The notes: generated from the letters alone by a model not told the origin. Counted from the stretch's first letter, positions 26,406 to 35,561 are shown. The stretch is 64,000 nt of DNA from Chryseobacterium sp. (GCF_008014695.1 NZ_VOXE01000004.1:124001-188000); one strand, 5' to 3'. Program-made: numbers and translations.

Positions 26406-26635
26406 GATATTGAATTTTAATTATTTCATTAACGGTATATAAATTTACGCAAATCCGGAGCGAAAAACAGAAATTCAACAGTGAAAAATATCATATCGGG
26501 TGTATTTACAGTATTGAAAGCCAGTAAATTATCAATATCATAATTAAAATCCGACGCTAAAAACACTTTACACAGAAGGTCGGGACAGAATAGCACAATA
26601 TTTGATAAAACTAAGCACACGTTAAAAACCCAATC

Positions 26636-26821
26636 ATGAAAAAAATCCTTATTCCATTGCTTATCGCCGGACTTTTTGCAGGCAGCTGCGCCAGAAAAAA
26701 AGAAAAACGCGACGAATACAAAGCGGAGAACAGCAAAGACGAAAAAAGAAATGCAGGCGTAGATTCTGCGGCACTCAGCGATCCGGACCGGGACACGGTT
26801 CAGGCAGTTTCGCCACACTAG
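26636..26821 (+). CDS. Small highly charged lipoprotein
   Basis: The 61-residue protein has a lipoprotein signal (MKKILIPLLIAGLFAGSC, lipobox cysteine at 18). A short tail made mainly of Lys, Glu, Arg and Asp follows, ending in a Ser/Asp/Thr-rich stretch. No domain is recognised. The clear lipobox, the independent upstream region and a terminator right after the stop support a real gene. Minus-strand frames that overlap it lack coding character. Confidence 0.7.
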   Translation: MKKILIPLLIAGLFAGSCARKKEKRDEYKAENSKDEKRNAGVDSAALSDPDRDTVQAVSPH

Positions 26822-26839
26822 TTTTCAGCCTGAAAAATC

Positions 26840-26867
26840 AAATGCACCCGAAAGGTGCATTTTTTAT
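26840..26867 (+). terminator. Terminator of the small lipoprotein gene
   Basis: An 8-bp stem (AATGCACC/GGTGCATT) with a CGAAA loop is followed by a T run. It lies between the lipoprotein gene and the convergent FabH-type gene. Confidence 0.8.
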
Positions 26868-26883
26868 GATTTAAAATCAGATT

Positions 26884-27906
26884 TTAGAATTCAAAAAGAA
26901 CGGATCCCCAAGTAAATCCGCTGCCGAAAGCGGAAATGAGGACAAGGTCTCCGCGTTTTACTTTTCCTTCAGCAATTGCCTCGCTTAAAGCGATCGGAAT
27001 AGAAGCAGCGGTCGTATTGCCGTATTTCTGGATGTTGTTGAACACTTTTTCGTCCGGCAGTCCGAATCTTTGCTGCACGAACTGCGCAATCCTGAGGTTG
27101 GCCTGATGCGGAATAAACATGTCGAGATCTTCGACGGTTTTTCCGGCGGCTTTCAGGGCTTCTTCCATGGTTTCCGGGAAACGTGTTACGGCATGCTTAA
27201 ACACGAAATTGCCGTTCATGTGCGGATAGACCTCGGCATCGGTTACATTTTCAGGTTCCAGACGCATGCGGTCGCTCCAGCCGTATTTCGAGCCGGGAAA
27301 TTTCGTGCACAGTTCATCCGCGTATTTCCCCTCGGAATGCATGTTCATGGCCAGGATATCACCTTTTCCCTCTCCTTCTGCAGCAGAAAGCACCACTGCG
27401 CCGGCTCCGTCGCCAAAAATAACGGAAACGCCCCGTCCCGCATCGCTGAAATCAAGTCCGAAAGAATGAACTTCGGCACCGACCACGAGAATGTTTTTAT
27501 ATGCATTCGATTTAATAAAAGCATTCGCAACACTCATCGCATATACGAATCCCGAACACTGGTTACGCACATCGAGCGCACCAATCGTGTCGCAACCGAG
27601 CATTTCCTGAAGCAGGACGCCGCATCCCGGAAAATAATAATCCGGAGAAAGCGTAGCGAAAATAATATAATCGATGTCTTTTGCAGTGAGTCCGGCCATT
27701 TCCAAGGCCTTTTCAGAAGCTTTAAAACCGAGAAAAGCCGTGGTTTCTTCGGAATCGTTACGGTTTTTCCGGTGATGGCGCTCCTTGATGCCGGTTCTTT
27801 CGGTAATCCATTCGTCGTTCGTAGACATGCGTTTTGCCAAATCGTCATTGGTCACGGTATGTTCCGGAACATAATGCCCGATTCCCGCTATTCTGCTTCT
27901 GATCAT
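26884..27906 (-). CDS. 3-oxoacyl-ACP synthase III (FabH) family protein
   Basis: The 340-residue protein has the KAS III catalytic triad: Cys in RNQCSGFVYAMS (near 115), His in FIPHQANLRIAQ (near 269) and Asn in YGNTTAASIPIAL (near 297). It starts with a FabH-like IRSRIAGIGHYVPEHTVTNDDLAK. FabH enzymes condense acetyl- or branched acyl-CoA with malonyl-ACP to begin fatty-acid synthesis. It is not beside plsX or other fatty-acid genes, so it may be a second FabH-type enzyme rather than the main one. Confidence 0.85.
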   Translation of the reverse strand: MIRSRIAGIGHYVPEHTVTNDDLAKRMSTNDEWITERTGIKERHHRKNRNDSEETTAFLGFKASEKALEMAGLTAKDIDYIIFATLSPDYYFPGCGVLLQEMLGCDTIGALDVRNQCSGFVYAMSVANAFIKSNAYKNILVVGAEVHSFGLDFSDAGRGVSVIFGDGAGAVVLSAAEGEGKGDILAMNMHSEGKYADELCTKFPGSKYGWSDRMRLEPENVTDAEVYPHMNGNFVFKHAVTRFPETMEEALKAAGKTVEDLDMFIPHQANLRIAQFVQQRFGLPDEKVFNNIQKYGNTTAASIPIALSEAIAEGKVKRGDLVLISAFGSGFTWGSVLFEF

Positions 27907-27923
27907 GAAAGTTTAAATTTCTG

Positions 27924-27957
27924 CAAATATACAACGTTCGTTATGATTCAAAACAAA
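27924..27957 (-). promoter_or_regulatory. Promoter of the FabH-type gene
   Basis: Read on the minus strand, TATATTTG (27931-27924) is preceded at suitable distance by TTTG (27957-27954, 22-base spacer; a second TTTG is 17 bases away). It lies 18 bases before the ATG. Confidence 0.55.
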
Positions 27958-28020
27958 GTTATATATTTGGTTTAAGGCTAATTGATAGCCTTAAGTCCGG
28001 TAAACCTTAATAACTTAAAT

Positions 28021-28206
28021 ATGCAAAATATCAGTTTAAGACATTCTTTTATATTGATTTTGGCGGTTTTAATGCTGCTCCTTATTATTTATACCATCAA
28101 ATTAATTCTCAGAAAAGATTACAGGACTCTAAAAAAGTGTCTGTATATTTATATCACCGTGATGATCCCTCCTGTTGGTTATCTGTTGGTGAAATTAGAT
28201 AAGTAA
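28021..28206 (+). CDS. Small two-helix membrane protein
   Basis: The 61-residue product (start ATG at 28021) has two hydrophobic helices around a basic loop (LILRKDYRTLKKC) and ends PPVGYLLVKLDK. The layout (helix, basic loop, helix ending in a Pro-Pro-x-Gly motif) resembles the PLDc N-terminal small membrane family. Function is unknown. Confidence 0.5.
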   Translation: MQNISLRHSFILILAVLMLLLIIYTIKLILRKDYRTLKKCLYIYITVMIPPVGYLLVKLDK

Positions 28207-28293
28207 AGCATCCCGCTTTAATCCGGCAGTTTAATTTTATTCAGAAGGTTATTCAAAACCGACCTTAACATCATTTCAAATGGAAATAATTGT

Positions 28294-28301
28294 TAAATTT
28301 G
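28294..28301 (+). promoter_or_regulatory. -7 promoter box abutting corA
   Basis: TAAATTTG ends four bases before the corA ATG (28306). It predicts a transcript that starts at or next to the start codon. Confidence 0.55.
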
Positions 28302-28305
28302 TTGG

Positions 28306-29208
28306 ATGCCAATCGAAATTATTTACCGGAACAGCCACTGTGAGTGGATCGACGTGGAAGCACCAACTCAGGAAGACCTGGATTTCCTGCACGAAAGATA
28401 CGAGATCAACATGCTGCTTCTGGAGGATACAATCGACCCGAACCACCTGCCGAAATACGAGCAGGACAATTCGGTAAAATTTTTCCTGATGCGGGAAAAC
28501 ACGGAACTGGAGCGGGCCAGTCTCAATACCATCAGCGACATTTCGACAAAACTGGGCATTTTCCTGATGAAGGACATCATCATCACGATACACCGCATGA
28601 AAAACCGGAGCGTGTATGAATTCAAGAAAGAAGTACTCCTCGCCGAAAACGCTGCCATCAGATCCGAAAAGATTGCCCTGAATCTGGCCCTTAAAGTCAT
28701 GAAATCCTTTGATGACGAATCGGACAGCCTCATTGAAACCATGGACAATATCGAGAATGAGATTTTCCTGAAAAACACAAATTCAACCAGCCAGATCCGC
28801 CGCCTGTACAAACTGAAAAGAAAAGCGGGCCTCAACACAAGAATTCTGAATATTTCCTCGGACTGGGTCGATAAGTTCAAAACCCTCGGCATTGAAGATG
28901 CGGCTTTTGAAGATTTAAAAGACAAATACAAAGATGTGGCGACGGATTTCGATCATCTGAACCTCCAGATTGCCAACCTCATCCAAATGTACCTGGCCCT
29001 TACCGACCAGAAAGCGAATCAGGTCATGAAGGTTCTGGCGATTTACTCGATGTATTTCTTCCCGGTAACCTTTATTGCAGGAATCTACGGCATGAATTTC
29101 CAGTTTATGCCTGAACTGCAACACAAATACGGCTATTTTATTACGTTGGGTTTAATGGGATTTATTTCGCTGCTCACGTTTATCTATGTGAGGAAGAAAA
29201 GATGGTAA
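28306..29208 (+). CDS. corA: CorA-type magnesium/divalent metal transporter
   Basis: The 300-residue protein has a long, mostly helical cytoplasmic part. Two C-terminal transmembrane helices follow, the first ending in the pore motif FIAGIYGMNFQFMPEL (GMN near residue 262) and the second followed by a basic RKKRW tail. This is the CorA layout; the pentamer carries Mg2+ (or Co2+/Ni2+) into the cell. No operon partner is seen. Confidence 0.9.
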   Translation: MPIEIIYRNSHCEWIDVEAPTQEDLDFLHERYEINMLLLEDTIDPNHLPKYEQDNSVKFFLMRENTELERASLNTISDISTKLGIFLMKDIIITIHRMKNRSVYEFKKEVLLAENAAIRSEKIALNLALKVMKSFDDESDSLIETMDNIENEIFLKNTNSTSQIRRLYKLKRKAGLNTRILNISSDWVDKFKTLGIEDAAFEDLKDKYKDVATDFDHLNLQIANLIQMYLALTDQKANQVMKVLAIYSMYFFPVTFIAGIYGMNFQFMPELQHKYGYFITLGLMGFISLLTFIYVRKKRW

Positions 29209-29308
29209 GGGCGAACATTTCAAAATATGAATAGCAGTGTGAAATTTTTATTTGCTGTCAATCTAGATCAATATCCAGTACTATCCTTAAATATAACCAA
29301 AAAAAAAA

Positions 29309-29662
29309 ATGAGCAACATCCCCTTCCAAACCATCGACTGGACTTCCATCGAGAAAACTGAACACAACGGTGAAAAAGGAACAGCGTTCTGGCAGACCAT
29401 TCAGTTTGGCGGGCTCAGAATCCGGCTGGTAGAATATTCCGCAGACTATCTCGCAGACCATTGGTGCCAAAAAGGGCATATTGTACATTGCCTTGAGGGT
29501 GAATTTATCAGCGAACTCAAAACCGGCGAAAAAATCAAACTCGCAAAAGGGGAAATTTATGTGGTGTCCGACGACATGAGTTCTCACCGTTCGGTTTCTG
29601 CAGAAGGGGTTAAACTCCTCATTATTGACGGGGATTTTCTGAAAAACACCAACAGTATTTAA
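29309..29662 (+). CDS. Cupin-fold protein of the DHCW-motif type
   Basis: The 117-residue protein has a cupin-like beta pattern with the segment ADHWCQKGHIVHCLEGEFISELKTGEKIKLAKGEIYVVSDD. The DHWC...H...E arrangement resembles the small DHCW-motif cupin proteins, which may bind metal through the His and Cys residues. The substrate is unknown. The gene is 60 bases before a DinB-family gene in the same direction, and the two share a terminator, so they may be cotranscribed. Confidence 0.75.
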   Translation: MSNIPFQTIDWTSIEKTEHNGEKGTAFWQTIQFGGLRIRLVEYSADYLADHWCQKGHIVHCLEGEFISELKTGEKIKLAKGEIYVVSDDMSSHRSVSAEGVKLLIIDGDFLKNTNSI

Positions 29663-29722
29663 GTCTGCAAAATATCTAAAAGCAGCAGACAAATCAGGTT
29701 TACTCTTTACAACCAAGACGCC

Positions 29723-30172
29723 ATGAAAGATTACTTTAAAGAAATTTTTGAATACAACCTCCACGCCAACCGGCAGCTTATTGCACTGATGCTGCAGCAT
29801 TGGCCTGACATTTCAGAACGTTCACAACAGCTCATCAGCCATCTGCTGAACGCCCACCAGATCTGGAATGGGCGGATACTTAACGCACCAACGTTCGAAG
29901 TGTGGCAGCTGAATGACCAAAATATTCTAAGCGATCTGAACACGCAGAATTATGAAAACACGCTTAAAATCATAGAAGAATTTCCCTTGGAAGAAAACGT
30001 GGACTATTCCAATTCCAAAGGAGAGAAATTTTCCAATAAAATTAGGGATCTGCTCTTTCATGTGGTGAACCATTCCACGTATCACCGGGCACAGATCGCG
30101 GCCGATTTACGCCAAAACGGAATCGAACCCATTAACACGGACTATATTTTCTACAAAAGAAATCACCTCTAA
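29723..30172 (+). CDS. DinB-family (metal-binding four-helix) protein
   Basis: The 149-residue protein is a DinB-type helical bundle. The N-terminal helix has YNLHANRQLIALM, a second helix has HLLNAHQIWN, and the closing motif is HVVNHSTYHRAQIAADLRQNG, giving the three-histidine metal-binding set. DinB superfamily proteins include thiol transferases and stress-induced proteins, so the reaction is uncertain. It ends just before a strong terminator. Confidence 0.85.
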   Translation: MKDYFKEIFEYNLHANRQLIALMLQHWPDISERSQQLISHLLNAHQIWNGRILNAPTFEVWQLNDQNILSDLNTQNYENTLKIIEEFPLEENVDYSNSKGEKFSNKIRDLLFHVVNHSTYHRAQIAADLRQNGIEPINTDYIFYKRNHL

Positions 30173-30177
30173 AAACC

Positions 30178-30215
30178 GAAAGCGTTTTCATATAATATGA
30201 AAACGCTTTCTCTTT
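30178..30215 (+). terminator. Terminator of the cupin-DinB pair
   Basis: A 14-bp perfect stem (GAAAGCGTTTTCAT and complement, 30178-30210) with a short loop is followed by a T-rich tail. Confidence 0.85.
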
Positions 30216-30301
30216 AAATAAACTATAAAAAACTAAACCTTTTACTTAATTTATTCCTTCATCTGAATCCTTTTGACTTGGTTCTTTTTATCTGGCTCTT
30301 A

Positions 30302-31882
30302 CTAATGCATTGCCTCACTGACGTCGATCGGTTCCCTGCTCTTCCGTTCCTTTACAAACAGTACAAAAGGAATACAAATCAGAAACAGAATCCCGAGGTA
30401 CAGGAAAACATCCATGTACGAAAGAACAGAAGCCTGTTTCAGCACGCTCAGATCCAGGATCTTGTATGCAGACTGAAGGGCGACATCAGGAGAGAATCCT
30501 TTAGCCATAAAGCTGGCCTTTAAACCCATCAGTCTTTGCTGCACATCGAAACTGTTGGCATCGAGATGCTGAGCGATATTCGCTTTGTGGATGGAAGTCT
30601 GGTTCGCGATAAAAGTAGTAATCGCCGCAATACCGAACGAACCGCCGAGCTGGCGCATCATTCCGGTAAAAGCTGCACCCTGACCAATTTCCTGACCTTT
30701 CAGCGTGCTTAAAGAAAGCGATGTGATCGGGATAAAGAGCAGTCCGAGTCCGGCTCCACGCACCATCAGCATCCAGAAGAAATCCCTTTCGCCCGTATCC
30801 GGAGTCAATATTTTATAGCCCCAGAAACTGTAAACAAAGAAAATCAGCAGTCCCAATGATACCAGAATCTGTTGCTTCACCCCTTTTGTCAGGAGTTTTC
30901 CGATGATCGGCATCATAAAGGCCGTCGTCAGTGCTGCCGGAATCATCAATGCTCCAGACTGAAGCGCTGTCCACCCCAAAATACTCTGGGTGTAAAGCGG
31001 CACGATAAACGTAGATCCGTACAGACCGAAACCGAGGATGAACGACATTGCGGTTCCGATCCTGAGGTTTCCGTTTTTCAGCACCCTTAATTCCACAATC
31101 GGATATTTACACGTGAGTTCCCGCCAGAGAAAAAGAATGAATCCAATAACTGCAGTGACGGTTAAGAATACGATTTCTCTGCTGTCGAACCAGTCTTCTT
31201 CATGTCCTTTTTCAAGAATGTACTGAAGCGAACCTACGGTTATGGCCAATAAAACAATACCGTACCAGTCGACATCTTTGGCTTTTCTTTTTTCTGAAAA
31301 TTTCGGGCTGCGTACAAACTGAAGCGTCATCAGTACTGCCGCGATTCCGATCGGAATATTGATGTAAAAAATATACGGCCAGCTGTAATGATCCACAATA
31401 TAGCCACCCAATGGCGGGCCTAAAGTGGGACCGATGATGACTCCGAGTCCATAAATCGCCTGGGCCATACTTCTTTTTTCAATCGGGTACGATTCGGTGA
31501 TGATCGTTTGCGAGGTCACAAGCAGTGCGCCGCCGCCAATTCCCTGCATCAGGCGGAAAAGCACGAGTTCCCAGATGTTGTCGGCGTTCCCGCAAAGGAA
31601 GGAGAAAACGGTAAAAATAATAATGGATGCCGCGAAATAATTCCGCCGTCCAAACTGTTGAGAAAGCCAGCTCGTCATGGGTACTACAATCACATTCCCA
31701 ATCGCGTAGGCAGTGATTACCCAACCCACTTCTGAAAGCGTGGCGCCGAGATTTCCTTTCATTTCATTCAGCGCCACATTCACAATCGTGGAATCCACGA
31801 TCTCGAGAAGGGCGCAAAGTATTGCGGTAACCGTAATAATGGCGCGCCTTGCGCCGTATTCAACCAATGAATCCTGTTCCAT
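30302..31882 (-). CDS. DHA2-family (EmrB-like) MFS drug efflux permease
   Basis: The 526-residue protein has about 14 hydrophobic helices, as in the DHA2 family. Typical segments are LLEIVDSTIVNVALNEMKGNLG, GGGALLVTSQTIITESYP, and the antiporter motif C-like GLGVIIGPTLGPPLGGYIVD. With HlyD and TolC partners encoded upstream in the same direction (86 bases to the adaptor gene), it should form a three-part pump spanning both membranes and driven by the proton gradient. It is the last gene of the TetR-controlled operon. The substrates are unknown. Confidence 0.9.
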   Translation of the reverse strand: MEQDSLVEYGARRAIITVTAILCALLEIVDSTIVNVALNEMKGNLGATLSEVGWVITAYAIGNVIVVPMTSWLSQQFGRRNYFAASIIIFTVFSFLCGNADNIWELVLFRLMQGIGGGALLVTSQTIITESYPIEKRSMAQAIYGLGVIIGPTLGPPLGGYIVDHYSWPYIFYINIPIGIAAVLMTLQFVRSPKFSEKRKAKDVDWYGIVLLAITVGSLQYILEKGHEEDWFDSREIVFLTVTAVIGFILFLWRELTCKYPIVELRVLKNGNLRIGTAMSFILGFGLYGSTFIVPLYTQSILGWTALQSGALMIPAALTTAFMMPIIGKLLTKGVKQQILVSLGLLIFFVYSFWGYKILTPDTGERDFFWMLMVRGAGLGLLFIPITSLSLSTLKGQEIGQGAAFTGMMRQLGGSFGIAAITTFIANQTSIHKANIAQHLDANSFDVQQRLMGLKASFMAKGFSPDVALQSAYKILDLSVLKQASVLSYMDVFLYLGILFLICIPFVLFVKERKSREPIDVSEAMH

Positions 31883-31968
31883 TTTTCTGTTGTTTGATGT
31901 TTAGTTTTGGACACTGAATACTTTCCGGAAGCGGTAAACTCCCGTTATTTGGCGTCCGCCATCAAACA

Positions 31969-33087
31969 TTATTTTAAACTTACCGTAGTCTTTACATTCA
32001 TTCCTGCACGCAGTTTTTTGGCAATAGCAGGATCGAGTTTTACGAAGTCGATCTTAACGGGAAGCCGCTGAACGACTTTCACGAAATTTCCGCTCGCATT
32101 ATCCGGAGGAAGTATAGAAAACGAAGAACCGGTTGCAGGCGAAAAAGAGCTCACGACCCCTTCGAACTCATGATCCGGAAAAGCATCAATTTCTATTTCT
32201 ACTTTCTGACCTTCTACCATTTTCGAAAGCTGCGTTTCCTTAAAGTTGGCAATAATCCATTTATTATTGTCTCTCACGAGGCTGAACAACTGGGAACCGG
32301 CCTGCAAAAACTGACCCTTCTGGATCGGGACTTTTGAAACAAAGCCGTCTTCCGGAGCTACAATCACAGTATAGGAAAGATTGAGCTTTGCATTTTCCAC
32401 TTCTACCTCCCTTTGTCGGGCTACGGAGCTGGCAACGCCAATCTGCTCCGAACTTGCTGCCGTCTGCGAATTCACGATTCCTGTTTGCTGTGCTGCCTGA
32501 TTTCTCTGCACTACCAACACCTGCAGCTGGCGGTCGGCTGACTGTTTTGCCGCCAAAGCCGTTTCGTACTGCTGCTGCGTAATGGTATGGTCCTTCACGA
32601 GGTTCGCATATCTTTTCAAATCCTGCGAAGTTTTCCAGACGTTCACTTTTGCGGCCTCGATCTGTGCGTTGGCAGTCGCAATTGCCGCGTTGGTAGAATT
32701 GATATTTTTGGAAGCGGCATTTGTACTGGCTTTTGCGGTGGAAATATTGCTGCGCGCTGTTCCAAGTGCTGCCTGCGCGGCTTCTAAAGCCATTTTCTGA
32801 TCGCGGCTGTCTAAAACAACCAGCGTGTCGCCTTTTTTCACAAACTGGTTGTCCTTTACCTTCACTTCGGCCACGTAACCTGAAACTTTTGAAATCACAG
32901 GGCTCATATTGGAGGCAATCTGCGCATCATCGGTCACTTCATGGGTCTGTGAAAAGGAGTACGTCCGGTATCCGAAAAATCCGCCCACAATTAAAACCAC
33001 CCCCAAAATGATGGGGAATATTAAACTTTTTTTCTTTTTTGCTTCCGGGAAAAGTTCCGGCTGATCTGAGGTATTGCTATTTTCCAT
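31969..33087 (-). CDS. HlyD/EmrA-type membrane fusion adaptor
   Basis: The 372-residue protein has a short cytoplasmic tail and one N-terminal transmembrane helix (residues about 22-45). A split biotinyl-lipoyl domain (VAEVKVKDNQFVKKGDTLVVLD ... VIVAPEDGFVSKVPIQKGQFLQAG) follows, with a long alpha-helical hairpin rich in Ala, Gln and Asn between the halves. This is the EmrA layout. It connects the inner-membrane permease to the outer-membrane TolC channel and is encoded between both. Confidence 0.9.
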   Translation of the reverse strand: MENSNTSDQPELFPEAKKKKSLIFPIILGVVLIVGGFFGYRTYSFSQTHEVTDDAQIASNMSPVISKVSGYVAEVKVKDNQFVKKGDTLVVLDSRDQKMALEAAQAALGTARSNISTAKASTNAASKNINSTNAAIATANAQIEAAKVNVWKTSQDLKRYANLVKDHTITQQQYETALAAKQSADRQLQVLVVQRNQAAQQTGIVNSQTAASSEQIGVASSVARQREVEVENAKLNLSYTVIVAPEDGFVSKVPIQKGQFLQAGSQLFSLVRDNNKWIIANFKETQLSKMVEGQKVEIEIDAFPDHEFEGVVSSFSPATGSSFSILPPDNASGNFVKVVQRLPVKIDFVKLDPAIAKKLRAGMNVKTTVSLK

Positions 33088-33188
33088 TGTTTAAGTTCTT
33101 GGCAGTACAGAAATAGATTCTGTATTGATAATTTGATTAGTTTATTATTTGATCTTAAAAGCGAAGGATTCCTTTGCTTCTTTATTTG

Positions 33189-34505
33189 TTAGTTTGAATC
33201 CAGAATTCCGCTGGTCTGCAGAAGTTTCCGGTACGCAAGCGCGGCATCGGCCTGAGCATTTACCACATTCACGTTTGCCGAAATCTGTGCAGCGTCAGCA
33301 TCCAGCAACTCCGTTATCGTAGCCAGCCCGTTGTCGTATTTATTCTTCGTCACCCTGTAATTCTCGTTGGCCTGTGCGGCGGCTTTTTCGTAAACAGCGA
33401 TTTTTTTCCGTGCAAAATCTGCATTCTGAAAATCCCTGTTCACCTCAAGTTTAATCTGGTCACTGAGCATTTCATTTGTAGCGGAAAGCTGGTTCTGACG
33501 TGATTCAGCCTTCATTAAAGCAGAATTCTTCTTCCAGAGATTATCGATGTTGTACTGGATTCCGACCCCGACGTTTGCGGCATTCATCACTGTTAAAATC
33601 TTCGGGATTTCGGCGGCAACGTAGCCTCCCGTCAAAGCAATAGTGGGTAAAGACTCCGCTTTTGCAGACCTGATTCCCAAAGCAGCGGCTTTTCGCTGAT
33701 AATCCAGAGCCTGAAGATCCTTTCTGTTATTCGTCGCCTCGTTCATATAATAAGAAACGCTTTCATTCGGAGAAAATTCAGAAGTATATTGGCGGTCGAT
33801 TTCAATTGTGGTGGTTTCCGGAAGTCCCAGAAGCAGATCCATATTGATGTTCGCAATATTATAGTTATTCTGGGCTTCCAGTAACTGGAGTTCGATATTC
33901 GAAGTCTGCAGATTGGCTTTAAGCCGGTCATTTCTTGGAATTATTCCGTTGGTTTCGAGTTTCAGAAAGGATTCATCCCGCTTTTGGGACGCAGAAAGGT
34001 TTTCTTCCAGCACCTTGATCGCCTGGCTCGCTTTGAACAGATTATTGTAAGCCTGAGAAACGTTGTAAGCAATTTCGAGTTTATCATTTTCAGCATTCAG
34101 TTTTGATGCTTCCACCAAATATTCAGCCGACTGAATGCCGTATCTGATTTTTCCGCCTGCAAAAACGGGGAGAGACGCAGAGACATTTCCGTAAAAAGCA
34201 GAATTGGCTTTCGGTGAATTTCCGCCGCCATCTGAAGGTGGTAAAATTTTCAGGTTCACATCTGCATTCGCGAGTGCCAAAGCACTTCCCGATATACTCA
34301 GACCCGGAAGTCTGCGGTTTTTGGCATCCAGATAATCGGCAGTGGCTTCCTGAATTTTAGCTTCATCGATCTTCAGATTTTTAGAATTCCGGATGCCCAG
34401 CTGTACTGCCTCATCCAGCGTGAGGAGTTTTGTTTCCTGAGCGTTAATGCCTGTTCCTCCAGCTAAAAAAGCAAGCACAATAACGGCATTATTAATTTTC
34501 TTCAT
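33189..34505 (-). CDS. TolC-family outer-membrane efflux protein
   Basis: The 438-residue protein has a signal peptide (cut after GINAQ) and two structurally similar halves rich in long helices, as in TolC proteins. Examples are LTLDEAVQLGIRNSKNLKIDEAKIQEA near the start and VTKNKYDNGLATITELLDADAAQ near the end. It forms the outer-membrane duct of the pump. Its first 14 bases overlap the end of the tetR-type gene, which supports one operon. Confidence 0.9.
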   Translation of the reverse strand: MKKINNAVIVLAFLAGGTGINAQETKLLTLDEAVQLGIRNSKNLKIDEAKIQEATADYLDAKNRRLPGLSISGSALALANADVNLKILPPSDGGGNSPKANSAFYGNVSASLPVFAGGKIRYGIQSAEYLVEASKLNAENDKLEIAYNVSQAYNNLFKASQAIKVLEENLSASQKRDESFLKLETNGIIPRNDRLKANLQTSNIELQLLEAQNNYNIANINMDLLLGLPETTTIEIDRQYTSEFSPNESVSYYMNEATNNRKDLQALDYQRKAAALGIRSAKAESLPTIALTGGYVAAEIPKILTVMNAANVGVGIQYNIDNLWKKNSALMKAESRQNQLSATNEMLSDQIKLEVNRDFQNADFARKKIAVYEKAAAQANENYRVTKNKYDNGLATITELLDADAAQISANVNVVNAQADAALAYRKLLQTSGILDSN

Positions 34506-35106
34506 AACCCAAAAGGTTTTTTAAAATGTTAGTGATGTGGATTTTTAATTCGTCGAAGTATTGATTTTCGTAGTTTTCATCGGCTTTGAAATACTCTTTA
34601 TAGACCTTGAGCGTGTGAAGGGAAGAGAAAATGATTCCGGAAACAGTGGAATGAAGAAATTCAAGACGTGGTTTTTTGGTGAAGACTCCGCTTCTCAGTC
34701 CGCTTTCAATAAGCTCTGCGTAAATATCCAGAAAGCCCATTTTAGATTCATTCAGGAACTTCACAATGTGCAGGTTCTTGTTGGTGAGCTGTTCGCGCTG
34801 CATAATGATGTAAAAAGTCTGAAGTCTTTTCACCCGTTCCGTATACCTGTTGATGATCAGGTTTAGTTTTTCCCATTCGTTCAGGTCCGGATTCGCAAGA
34901 ACTTCTTTCGTAAACAGGAGACTTTCCGTCATTCTGACTTCAAAAATCCTTTCGAAAAGTTTTTCTTTTGAGCCAAAATAGTAAGAGATCATCGAAATAT
35001 TGACGTTCGCCTCCTTCGAGATTTCCCGTGTGGAAGTTCCTTCAAAACCTTTTTCGGCAAAGAGTTTTTCGGCGGTAAATAAAATATTTTCTTCTTTAGA
35101 AATCAT
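34492..35106 (-). CDS. TetR/AcrR-family repressor of the efflux operon
   Basis: The 204-residue protein has a TetR-type N-terminal helix-turn-helix (ILFTAEKLFAEKGFEGTSTREISKEANVNISMISYYFGSKEKLFERIF). A helical ligand-binding domain with no family-specific motif follows. The frame opens 51 bases earlier, but the ATG at 35106 gives the usual N-terminus, and the earlier methionine lies inside the -33 and operator region. It is the first gene of the operon, and the operator found just upstream overlaps its promoter, so it is likely autoregulated. Confidence 0.9.
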   Translation of the reverse strand: MISKEENILFTAEKLFAEKGFEGTSTREISKEANVNISMISYYFGSKEKLFERIFEVRMTESLLFTKEVLANPDLNEWEKLNLIINRYTERVKRLQTFYIIMQREQLTNKNLHIVKFLNESKMGFLDIYAELIESGLRSGVFTKKPRLEFLHSTVSGIIFSSLHTLKVYKEYFKADENYENQYFDELKIHITNILKNLLGYEEN

Positions 35107-35127
35107 GTTCTGATGATTTTGACGGTG

Positions 35128-35158
35128 CAAATTTACACAAATATTTAAATAAATCAAA
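35128..35158 (-). promoter_or_regulatory. Promoter of the efflux operon
   Basis: On the minus strand, TTTG (35158-35155) and TAAATTTG (35135-35128) are exactly 19 bases apart. The -7 box ends 22 bases before the tetR ATG. Confidence 0.8.
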
Positions 35159-35184
35159 CGATTGATTGATTTATTTAAATATTT
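35139..35184. promoter_or_regulatory. 46-bp dyad operator for the TetR-type repressor
   Basis: A perfect 19-base inverted repeat (left arm 35139-35157, right arm 35166-35184) has an 8-base spacer, ACGATTGA. It covers the -33 element and the spacer between -33 and -7 of the operon promoter, so a bound repressor would block the polymerase. A GATTGATTGATT run inside the right half creates a second, tighter dyad AATCAA-ACGA-TTGATT. Confidence 0.75.
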
Positions 35185-35295
35185 TTTCTCAGCAGTTTAG
35201 AATGGATGAAATTATTAGATATTTCGCTTTTAGAAATGATACTATTTCATAAATATTCATAACTTTACTCAGTTATTAATAAATAAAATCCAAAT

Positions 35296-35508
35296 ATGAA
35301 AAAAATAATTTCAGTTTTAGCCATCACTGCATTTACCATGACTTTTGCACAGGAAACCCCTAAAAAATCCTGCTGCGCGGGTAAAGACGCCAAAGAATGC
35401 AAAATGGACGGTAAAAAAACAGCAAAAAGCTGTGACATGAAAAATCACAAAGACTGCAAGATGGATCATTCTAAAATGCGAAAAATGACCGCAAAAAAAG
35501 CGGCCTGA
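35296..35508 (+). CDS. Small exported Cys/His/Met/Lys-rich protein (probable metal binder)
   Basis: The 70-residue protein has a signal peptide cut after MTFAQ. The mature 50 residues are rich in Lys, Cys, Met, Asp and His, with loosely repeated units CCAGKDAKECKMDGK, SCDMKNHKDCKMDH and SKMRKM. Five Cys and several His and Met residues in so short a chain suggest copper or another soft metal as ligand, but this is inference. It is followed by a strong terminator and stands alone. Confidence 0.7.
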   Translation: MKKIISVLAITAFTMTFAQETPKKSCCAGKDAKECKMDGKKTAKSCDMKNHKDCKMDHSKMRKMTAKKAA

Positions 35509-35533
35509 TTTCGGTTATTTTGAAAAAGCAGAT

Positions 35534-35561
35534 GCCACTCCGGTCCGGAGTGGCTTTTTTT
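35534..35561 (+). terminator. Terminator of the Cys-rich protein gene
   Basis: GCCACTCCGG-T-CCGGAGTGGC is a 10-bp perfect stem with a one-base loop on paper, followed by seven T. Confidence 0.85.
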
